The notes below the pieces were generated by a model. That model saw nothing but the letters and a program-made list of their open reading frames with translations. It had not been told where the DNA came from and did not search any database. Below, piece after piece: positions 1 through 5,188 of a stretch of 5,188 nt of DNA (positions are counted from its first letter, which is position 1; each line of letters starts with the position of its first letter). A program made the position numbers and the translations under genes. The stretch comes from an uncultured Oscillochloris sp. (lineage in GTDB: Bacteria; Chloroflexota; Chloroflexia; Chloroflexales; Chloroflexaceae): positions 1-5,188 of the forward strand of contig CAIRDL010000814.1 of assembly GCA_903877345.1 (NCBI GenBank), given 5' to 3'.

Positions 1-2382
1 AGTTTCCTTGAGGTGGTTGAGTCCGGCACCGCTGATCAAGCCCCGCCGGTCTATCGGCTTACCCACCTTTACGCTTATATCGAGACGACTCTCGGCCCTA
101 GTCTTTTCACGCGGGCGCGTGGTCGGCGCTGGGCTGAATTGGCCGAAGCCCGCACCCGTTTGCAAGCGTTTGACCCGCTGGCAACGGCTACGCTCACCGT
201 TATTGGTACCTTGGGCGCACTTGGGCAAGTGCATGGCCTACGGGCAAGTGCCGAGCAACTCAGCTTTGCGCTCACCGATACGCTGGAAGATCCGGCGGTG
301 CAGGCAAGCCTTGCGCTGCTCGCCCAACGCAAGCACATCATTTACCGACAGCATCGGGCGAGCTATGTGCTGTATGCGGGGAGCGACCTCGATTTGGCGA
401 CGTTGGTCAGTACGGTGCGGCAGCGCCTTGCGGATCAAGGCGCGTTGGTCGAACTGTTAAGCCAATACGCCGCCCCTTTGCCCCTCGCCGCCCGACGGCA
501 TAGCTACCGCAGCGGCACGATGCGCCACTTTGCCGTCCGTTTCCTGCCGCCCCATATGCTTGCCCAAGCGGGGCCATACGCAACGGCTGCCGATGGCGAA
601 CTGATCGCAGTCGTGCCGATGAACGACGAAGAGGTTGAACTAGCTAAACGCTGGGCAACTGACCCTGAGCGCGCCAGCGAATCTTGGCGCATCATTGTCA
701 TCCCCGAACGCATTGACCTGCTCCACGATCAGTTGCTCGACGCCGCCGCGCTCCAACATGTGCTTGCCACCCAGCCCGAGCTTGATCATGATCTCGTCGC
801 CCGACGTGAACTGGTGGCCCAAGTGCAAGAGGCCGAACAAGCGCTTACCACCACGATTGGGCAGGCTTTTGGCCCTGGGGCGAGCCGTTGGTACTGGCGT
901 GGTGCGGCTACCGCTGTGTCCACCGTTCGCAAGCGGGACGAGTTGCTCTCCGCAGCTTGTGACGAGACCTATCATGCGGCCCCGCAGATCTGGAACGAAC
1001 TGATCGCCCGCCGCCAACTCTCTTCGGCGGTCGCTAAGGCACGGCGTAACCTGATTGAACTGATGCTTGATCACGCCGACAAGCCCGCCCTTGGCCTCGA
1101 AGGGTATCCACCGGAGCGGGCTATTTACGAAACGCTCTTTCGGGCCAGCGGGCTGCACCGTGAAGATGCCGATGGGGTTTGGCGCTTCGGCCCGCCGCCC
1201 GCCGACGATCCGCTCAAGCTTGCCCCAACCTGGGAGCGGATTACGACCTTTTTCGCCGCCAGTGTCCAAGCGCCCCTGCCCATCACCGAACTCTACGCGG
1301 CCCTCGAAGCCCCGCCGTTCGGCATCAAAGCTGGGATCATCCCCCTACTCGTCTTTGCCGTCTACGTGACGAGCGCAGGCGATCTGGCACTCTACGAACA
1401 CGGGAGCTTTGCCACCATCCCGGACATCGCGCTCTTTGAACGGATGCTGCGCCAACCGAACCACTTTGCCATCCGCTACACGCCCGTCACTGGATTACGG
1501 GTCGGCGTCTACGAACGGCTTGCCCGCTCCCTCGCCCTCAATCCCGGCCAACGTCAACGGCCCTTGGCGCTGCTCGATGCCGTCACGCCCCTGTTGCGCT
1601 TCGTCACGCACCTGCCTGCCTACAGTAAACAGACGCGCCAACTTAGCTCGTGCGCCCAAGCCGTGCGTAAAGTGCTGCTTGAAACCCGTGCCCCCGACGA
1701 ACTGCTCTTTACCCAGTTGCCCCAAGCCTGTGCGGTGCCGCCTTTTCGCCCCGACGAAGCCCCCGATGCCGAACGGCTTGAGTCCTTCTTTCGTGCGCTG
1801 AATGGAGCCTTTGATGAACTCAAGGCGGCCTATCCAACCCTGCGCGCCGAGACAGGTGAGCAGATCCGCAGGGCTTTTGGGGCCACCAACAGTGAGCTTG
1901 TCGCCCTGCGCGTGGAACTTGTCGAACGCTATCAACGAATTGGCGGCCTGACTGCCGATACAACCTTACGCGCCTTTGGGGTACGCCTCGAAACCGTTGG
2001 CTCTGACCCCGCCGCTTGGGTTGAGTCGGTTGCGGCCTTAGTTGCGCGGAAACCGCTTGGGACGTGGAGCGATGGGGATCGTTCCGCCTTCGTGTTGCAG
2101 CTTGCCGACTTAGGGCGGCGGTTTCGCTTAATCGAGCAACTGGCGGTCATCCAGCAGACATTGCCTGCCGCAACGCCAGTGCTGCGGGTCGGCATCGCCG
2201 ATACGCGGGAAGAACGGAGCCTCGTGGTTCGCACGGACACCCATGACAATCCTGAGCTGATCAGAGGTTCGGTTTTAGAAGTGCTCACGCACAACGGCAT
2301 CCTGGGGCGTGAACAGCAAATCGCCGCCCTCGCCGAAGTGTTGCACACCCTGTTGGCCGAACCCACCGGCGATGAGGGATGA
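1..2382 (+). CDS. C-terminal part of a large uncharacterised protein, possibly a defence-type ATPase (5' partial)
   Basis: The frame is open from base 1 (reading SFLEV...) to TGA at 2380-2382, giving 793 codons. The GTG at 13 is not a credible start: no ribosome-binding site precedes it and the frame continues upstream. The first ~130 residues look helical and winged-helix-like (YRLTHLYAYIETTLG, GRRWAELAEARTRL). Other well-patterned blocks are NELIARRQLSS (about 994-1026), GLEGYPPERAIYETL (about 1093-1137), PPFGIKAGIIPLL (about 1312-1350), LALYEHGSF (about 1384-1410) and LPAYSKQTRQLSS (about 1612-1650). From memory these blocks resemble the C-terminal halves of roughly 1,000-1,300-residue ATP-binding proteins seen in bacterial defence islands. 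I cannot name the family with certainty. No Walker A motif, signal peptide or membrane segment is visible here. Function is inferred only; the gene itself is certain. Confidence 0.85.
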   Translation, partial: SFLEVVESGTADQAPPVYRLTHLYAYIETTLGPSLFTRARGRRWAELAEARTRLQAFDPLATATLTVIGTLGALGQVHGLRASAEQLSFALTDTLEDPAVQASLALLAQRKHIIYRQHRASYVLYAGSDLDLATLVSTVRQRLADQGALVELLSQYAAPLPLAARRHSYRSGTMRHFAVRFLPPHMLAQAGPYATAADGELIAVVPMNDEEVELAKRWATDPERASESWRIIVIPERIDLLHDQLLDAAALQHVLATQPELDHDLVARRELVAQVQEAEQALTTTIGQAFGPGASRWYWRGAATAVSTVRKRDELLSAACDETYHAAPQIWNELIARRQLSSAVAKARRNLIELMLDHADKPALGLEGYPPERAIYETLFRASGLHREDADGVWRFGPPPADDPLKLAPTWERITTFFAASVQAPLPITELYAALEAPPFGIKAGIIPLLVFAVYVTSAGDLALYEHGSFATIPDIALFERMLRQPNHFAIRYTPVTGLRVGVYERLARSLALNPGQRQRPLALLDAVTPLLRFVTHLPAYSKQTRQLSSCAQAVRKVLLETRAPDELLFTQLPQACAVPPFRPDEAPDAERLESFFRALNGAFDELKAAYPTLRAETGEQIRRAFGATNSELVALRVELVERYQRIGGLTADTTLRAFGVRLETVGSDPAAWVESVAALVARKPLGTWSDGDRSAFVLQLADLGRRFRLIEQLAVIQQTLPAATPVLRVGIADTREERSLVVRTDTHDNPELIRGSVLEVLTHNGILGREQQIAALAEVLHTLLAEPTGDEG

Positions 2383-2504
2383 TGGAGGATGGGGATGGGG
2401 GATCGGGGATGGGGAATCAGGGAGATGAGCGCCTAAAGGGGGTACATTCTATGCAAGCAGCAGAGGCACTTGCGTTGCTGACACGAGTCAAACCGCCGTG
2501 TTAG
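2382..2504 (+). pseudogene. Possible 40-codon remnant of a downstream partner gene, translationally overlapped with the large gene
   Basis: The stop of the large gene and an ATG share one base (TGATG, 2380-2384), an arrangement typical of translationally coupled genes. The frame from 2382 runs 40 codons to TAG at 2502. Its first part only translates the G-rich repeat (Gly/Asp-rich). The second part, from an internal ATG at 2451 preceded by AAAGGGGG at 2435-2442, reads MQAAEALALLTRVKPPC. A second frame, open from 2429 to 2566, continues with protein-like sequence (AVLARLVRQRDVS, about 2492-2530). A single frameshift near 2480-2490 would join the two. This may be the stump of a lost gene or chance; no family is recognised. 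Confidence 0.2.
2385..2424 (+). repeat. GGGGAT-type low-complexity array with G-quadruplex potential
   Basis: The plus strand carries degenerate repeats of GGGGAT just after the stop codon of the large gene. Four tracts of at least four G (2391-2394, 2397-2401, 2405-2408, 2411-2414) are separated by loops of 2-3 bases, which fits the consensus for an intramolecular four-tier G-quadruplex. It would form in the coding-strand DNA and in the 3' untranslated RNA. A role in transcript ending or stability is inference. It could equally be a neutral slippage-prone repeat. Confidence 0.6.
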
Positions 2505-2543
2505 CACGCCTAGTACGCCAACGAGACGTTAGCTGTTTGCCTC

Positions 2544-2598
2544 ACCACAAAGGCACAAAGACTGCGTAGCCATCTTCGTGCCTTTGTGTCTTTGTGGT
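2544..2598. repeat. Imperfect palindrome of CACAAAGR octamers (REP-like element)
   Basis: The left arm 2544-2560 (ACCACAAAGGCACAAAG) pairs with 2582-2598 over 17 positions, all Watson-Crick except one G-T at 2553/2589, around a 21-base loop. Each arm is itself a short tandem array: CACAAAGG then CACAAAGA on the left, and TCTTCGTG, CCTTTGTG, TCTTTGTG at 2573-2596 on the right. This sequence type (ACCACAAAGGCACAAAGACAC-like) is, from memory, a recurrent intergenic repeat in many unrelated bacterial genomes. It could fold in RNA downstream of the large gene, but no T-run follows the right arm, so it is not a canonical intrinsic terminator. Confidence 0.75.
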
Positions 2599-2663
2599 TA
2601 ATCTGAAAGCTCATTGGAATGCTGCACGGGGCAAACGGTCAAGCTAAAACCACCGCTTCTAAA

Positions 2664-2691
2664 ACCTGACACCCGGCACCTGCAACCTAAG
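2664..2691 (+). repeat. Degenerate heptamer tandem array (ACCTGAC type)
   Basis: Four consecutive seven-base units are visible: ACCTGAC, ACCCGGC, ACCTGCA and ACCTAAG. The ACC at the start of each unit is fully conserved. The array runs directly into the ribosome-binding site of the acyl-CoA dehydrogenase gene, so it would be part of that gene's leader. No function can be assigned. Confidence 0.5.
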
Positions 2692-2697
2692 GCGAGG
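2689..2697 (+). promoter_or_regulatory. Ribosome-binding site for the acyl-CoA dehydrogenase gene
   Basis: AAGGCGAGG lies five bases upstream of the ATG at 2703. It is a purine-rich Shine-Dalgarno-like stretch with one interruption, and it supports ATG 2703 over the in-frame ATG eight codons later (2727). Its left end overlaps the last unit of the heptamer array. Confidence 0.5.
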
Positions 2698-2702
2698 CTT
2701 CA

Positions 2703-3950
2703 ATGGATTTCACGGCCAACTATGCCATGTTCCTTACCGAAGAGCACACCTTGCTCCGCCAGACCGTACGCCAATTTGCTGAAACGGAGGTGGCCCCCAA
2801 CATCCGCGCTTGGGATCGCTCAGGGGCTGAAGTGGGCGACGGGCCGGAAGCGCGCCCGCATCTCCGCCCACTGCTTCAGCGGATGGGCGAGCTTGGCCTG
2901 TTGGGGGTTTGCCTGCCACGGAAGTACGGCGGCGCAGGGCTGGACTATCTGGCCCTCGCGGTCGTGTGCGAAGAACTTGAGCGGGTGGACAGCTTCCTGC
3001 GCGTGATCATCTCGGTGCATACGGGGCTTACCTCGCTCGCCCTTTTCCAATGGGGCAACGAAGCGCAAAAGCAGCGCTACCTCGTCCCTCAAGCGCAAGG
3101 CACTGAGATCGCTGGCTACTGCCTGACGGAGCCTGACAGCGGCACTGATGCCGCCGCGATGCGCACCACCGCCCGGCGCGTGGGCGGTCAGTATCTGCTC
3201 AACGGCGAGAAGATCTGGATCAGTCTGGCTGACCTTGCCGACAACTTTCTGGTGTTTGCGAAGACCGACCCTACGCAGGGCGTCCGTGGTATTTCGGCCT
3301 TCATTGTGGAACGAGGCTGGGCTGGCGTCAGCAGTCACCCGATTCACGGCAAACTGGGGATGCGCGCCGGTAACACCGGGGCGGTGGTTTTTCAAGATGT
3401 GGCGGTGCCCGTCGCCAATCGGCTTGGCGAAGAGGGTGAGGGGTTCAAGTTGGCGATGGCTGCGCTCGACAATGGGCGGTACACCGTCGCCGCCGGGGCC
3501 ACCGGCCTCATCCAAGCCAGCCTTGAGGCTAGTCTGCGCTATGCCCAGGCCCGTTCAACCTTTGGCAAGCCCATCGCCGAGCATCAACTGGTGAAGCGGA
3601 TGCTTTCGCATATGCTCCGCAAGCTTGACACTAGCCGCCTGTTAGTCTACCGAGCGGGCTGGATGAAGAATCGCGGCGAACGCAACACTCGCGAGACGAC
3701 CCTCGCCAAATGGCACGCCACCGAGGCGAGCTTTGAGGTTGCCAATGACGCGCTTCAGATCCACGGAGCCTACGGCTATAGCGACGAGTACCCGGTTGAG
3801 CGTTTTCTGCGGAATGCGCGGGCGGCGCTGATCTACGAGGGTACCCGCGAACTCCAGGAGTTGCTTCAGGCTGACTTTGCCCTTGGCAGCCGTGTCTATC
3901 CTCAGTTGCGTAAGGAGTTGCCCGCCTACAACCGGGAGGAATGGGGGTGA
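2703..3950 (+). CDS. Acyl-CoA dehydrogenase (FAD-dependent)
   Basis: This 415-residue soluble flavoprotein of the acyl-CoA dehydrogenase family oxidises an acyl-CoA to the 2-enoyl-CoA and passes electrons to electron-transfer flavoprotein. The usual order is present: helical N-domain (1-135), beta-domain (136-240) and C-terminal helical domain (250-395). The first family signature is intact at 140-152 (CLTEPDSGTDAAA), followed by the flavin-contacting WIS at 172-174. The RSTFGKPI segment is at 284-291. The second signature, 352-371 (QIHGAYGYSDEYPVERFLRN), has Ala356 where Gly or Ser is usual. The catalytic base is Glu379 in IYEGT, as in short- and medium-chain and glutaryl-CoA dehydrogenases. 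Arg100 in ERVDSFLR aligns by eye with the substrate-binding arginine of glutaryl-CoA dehydrogenase, but the substrate is not settled. Length is slightly above the usual 380 owing to N- and C-terminal extensions. Family assignment is near certain; chain-length or substrate preference is open. Confidence 0.96.
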   Translation: MDFTANYAMFLTEEHTLLRQTVRQFAETEVAPNIRAWDRSGAEVGDGPEARPHLRPLLQRMGELGLLGVCLPRKYGGAGLDYLALAVVCEELERVDSFLRVIISVHTGLTSLALFQWGNEAQKQRYLVPQAQGTEIAGYCLTEPDSGTDAAAMRTTARRVGGQYLLNGEKIWISLADLADNFLVFAKTDPTQGVRGISAFIVERGWAGVSSHPIHGKLGMRAGNTGAVVFQDVAVPVANRLGEEGEGFKLAMAALDNGRYTVAAGATGLIQASLEASLRYAQARSTFGKPIAEHQLVKRMLSHMLRKLDTSRLLVYRAGWMKNRGERNTRETTLAKWHATEASFEVANDALQIHGAYGYSDEYPVERFLRNARAALIYEGTRELQELLQADFALGSRVYPQLRKELPAYNREEWG

Positions 3951-4003
3951 AAACCCTACAACGTATTGCCGCCAACTTGTTCTAGGCCAACGCCCTGCTA
4001 TTT

Positions 4004-4031
4004 TTGCTTGGTACGGGCCATCCGTTATGCT
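4004..4031 (+). promoter_or_regulatory. Possible sigma-70-type promoter for the HAMP-STAS gene
   Basis: TTGCTT (4004-4009) and TATGCT (4026-4031) are separated by 16 bases, and a short T-run precedes the -35 element. A start near 4038 would give a leader of about 30 bases containing the GGAG ribosome-binding site. The matches are only 3/6 and 4/6 to the consensus. The 116-bp gap after the acyl-CoA dehydrogenase stop supports separate transcription, but read-through is equally possible because no terminator is evident in the gap. Confidence 0.35.
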
Positions 4032-4056
4032 GGTTCGGCAACAAGTCACGAACCAC

Positions 4057-4060
4057 GGAG
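4057..4060 (+). promoter_or_regulatory. Ribosome-binding site for the HAMP-STAS gene
   Basis: GGAG within CCACGGAGACG lies six bases before ATG 4067. This fixes the start, because the N-terminal arginines and first membrane segment follow immediately. Confidence 0.6.
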
Positions 4061-4066
4061 ACGTTC

Positions 4067-5188
4067 ATGGGTATCCGCGTACGGCTGCTCCTTGCCTTCA
4101 CGCCCCTGCTGCTCCTCGCACTCGGTATCGTTGTGACGCTCCCTTTTGTGCAACGTGAAGCCCAGACGATCCTCCAACGGCAGACCGAGGCGACCGCGAT
4201 CCTCGCCGATGTCCAGACGCTCGAACTGAGCGTGTTGAACGAACATAGCGCGGTGATCCAGTTGGTCGAGGAGTCTTCGAGCGATAGCCGCGAACGCTTT
4301 GAACGTGCCCGGCAGCAAGTTACCAACTTAATCAGTTTCGGCAGCACCAATGGGAGGGCGCTCCTGCCCTACGAAGCGGAACTAGAGTCGCTCTACTTGG
4401 CTTTGACCCGCCGCCACAACATCGTCCTGGCGACGTTGGCAACAGGCGACCAAGCAGCGGCACTGCGGGCCATCCGCGAACCCTCAACCGATGCGCTGCT
4501 CGACCGCATCCTAATGCTGAGTGACCGCGCTCGGGCCGAAAGCCGTACCACCCTTGATGAAGCCACGGTGGTACTCCAACAGAGCCAACAGAGTGTTTTG
4601 GTGGATGTAGCGATCAGCATCAGCATTGGCGTTACCCTAACGATGGGTCTTGCGTGGCTGCTGATTAGCCAAGTGATGCGCCCACTCAACCGGCTGACTG
4701 CCGACGCCGAACGCTACGCCACAGGTGAAGTGACCGGTCAACTCAGTTCGGTTGGCAATGCACACCAGATCCGCCGTTTGCGCGACGCCTTTCAGCGTCT
4801 GCTCGACGCCAATCAGGCCCGTCAAACACGAGTGCAAAACACCTTGGCTGAACTTGAAGAGCGCGTAGCCTATGAGGAGCGTCTACGTGCGACGGTTCAG
4901 GCGCTCAGTGTGCCGGTCGTGCCGTTGCAAGCCGACACGCTACTGCTGCCTTTGGTTGGACACCTCGACGAACACCGTTCGGCTGAATTGATTAGCAGCC
5001 TTCTGGTCGCCATCCAGACCCATCGGGCGCGGGTGGTCGTGCTCGACATTACCGGCTTGGCCGAACTGACTGAGGCGACGGCACAACTGTTGAGCCAAGT
5101 GACCCAGGCGGCACATCTGTTGGGCTGTCGCATAACACTTGTGGGTGTGCGCTCAGATCAAGCCCTGAGTCTTGCTAGTGCGAATCTC
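4067..5188 (+). CDS. Membrane-anchored HAMP-STAS regulator, RsbR-like (3' partial)
   Basis: 374 codons are open to the window end; the stop lies beyond. Residues 1-6 are basic (MGIRVR), followed by membrane segment 1 (about 7-28). A charged, helical, presumably extracytoplasmic sensor of about 150 residues follows (29-176), resembling a four-helix-bundle ligand-sensing region. Membrane segment 2 is at about 178-201. A HAMP linker starts at the conserved Pro206 (RPLNRL) and runs to about 253. A charged coiled coil covers 254-280. The STAS domain begins at 283 with PVVPLQADTLLLPLVGHLDE, very similar to RsbR-type stressosome co-antagonists, and continues with VVVLDITGL (323-331) and the GCRITLVGVR strand (353-362). 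It probably relays an envelope signal to a partner-switching or stressosome pathway. At the usual phosphorylation site (VDT or VDS in the family) it has L-T-E (334-336), so phosphorylation there should be absent. No histidine-kinase or methyl-accepting domain is seen. The partner genes are not in the window. Confidence 0.88.
   Translation, partial: MGIRVRLLLAFTPLLLLALGIVVTLPFVQREAQTILQRQTEATAILADVQTLELSVLNEHSAVIQLVEESSSDSRERFERARQQVTNLISFGSTNGRALLPYEAELESLYLALTRRHNIVLATLATGDQAAALRAIREPSTDALLDRILMLSDRARAESRTTLDEATVVLQQSQQSVLVDVAISISIGVTLTMGLAWLLISQVMRPLNRLTADAERYATGEVTGQLSSVGNAHQIRRLRDAFQRLLDANQARQTRVQNTLAELEERVAYEERLRATVQALSVPVVPLQADTLLLPLVGHLDEHRSAELISSLLVAIQTHRARVVVLDITGLAELTEATAQLLSQVTQAAHLLGCRITLVGVRSDQALSLASANL

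Larger units (their letters stand above)
2383..2702. other. Repeat-rich intergenic spacer of 320 bp
   Basis: No convincing full-length gene lies here on either strand. The spacer holds a GGGGAT-type array at its left end, a possible gene stump, a long imperfect palindrome in the middle, and a degenerate ACCTGAC heptamer array at its right end. I see no canonical intrinsic terminator (stable hairpin followed by a T-run) and no convincing -35/-10 pair for the downstream acyl-CoA dehydrogenase. Confidence 0.7.

Noticed and set aside
13..15. GTG as the start of the large gene
   Set aside because: The frame is open to base 1, no ribosome-binding site precedes the GTG, and the protein begins mid-domain, so the true start lies outside the window.
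640..1269. Minus-strand open frame of 209 codons inside the large gene
   Set aside because: It lies antisense to a well-patterned coding frame, shows no recognisable domain, and is a common by-product of GC-rich codon bias.
1495..1935. Minus-strand open frame of 146 codons inside the large gene
   Set aside because: It is antisense to the conserved C-terminal blocks, with no recognisable domain and no convincing ribosome-binding site.
1..2382. Walker A (P-loop) motif in the visible part of the large protein
   Set aside because: I scanned for GxxxxGK[ST] and found none; glycine-rich stretches such as GTLGALG lack the lysine, so ATP binding cannot be claimed from this window.
2544..2598. CRISPR repeat or intrinsic terminator reading of the palindrome
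   Set aside because: There is one copy with no spacers, the repeat units are octamers, and no T-run follows the right arm.
2820..3515. Minus-strand open frame of 231 codons inside the acyl-CoA dehydrogenase gene
   Set aside because: The sense strand encodes conserved dehydrogenase signatures over the same bases; the antisense product has no family resemblance.
3941..3957. Small hairpin GGGT-GAAA-ACCC over the dehydrogenase stop as a terminator
   Set aside because: The stem is only four base pairs and no T-run follows, so it does not qualify as an intrinsic terminator.

Overview
The window holds three plus-strand genes in a GC-rich, densely coding context. A leading gene is cut by the left edge, a complete acyl-CoA dehydrogenase sits in the middle, and a membrane-anchored HAMP-STAS regulator is cut by the right edge. 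The GC-rich codon use, the acyl-CoA dehydrogenase subtype, the RsbR-like STAS regulator and the repeat-littered spacer resemble Chloroflexota (class Chloroflexia). That placement is an inference from general resemblance, not from a marker gene.

Region 1 (1-2382) is the C-terminal 793 codons of a large soluble protein. It has strongly patterned blocks, including NELIARRQLSS, GLEGYPPERAIY and a PPFGIKAG-IIPLL block followed by LALYEHGSF. These resemble the C-terminal parts of very large, poorly characterised ATP-binding proteins often found in genome-defence neighbourhoods. No Walker A motif lies inside the window, so any ATPase domain would have to be upstream. Its stop codon overlaps an ATG (TGATG) that opens a 40-codon reading frame, possibly the eroded start of a lost downstream partner gene.

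Region 2 (2383-2702) is a 320-bp spacer with three different low-complexity or repeat elements. These are a G-rich GGGGAT array that fits a four-tract G-quadruplex, a long imperfect palindrome built from CACAAAGR octamers, and a degenerate ACCTGAC-type heptamer array. The last of these ends at the ribosome-binding site of the next gene.

Region 3 (2703-3950) is a 415-residue acyl-CoA dehydrogenase with its catalytic glutamate in place. Region 4 (3951-4066) is a 116-bp spacer with a plausible but weak sigma-70-type promoter. Region 5 (4067-5188) encodes a two-TM sensor, HAMP, coiled coil and RsbR-type STAS protein. At its usual STAS phosphorylation site the Asp-Thr pair is replaced by Thr-Glu, suggesting a switch that may be locked or insensitive to an RsbT-like kinase.

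The three genes do not form an obvious single pathway. The spacers and separate expression signals suggest at least two transcription units.
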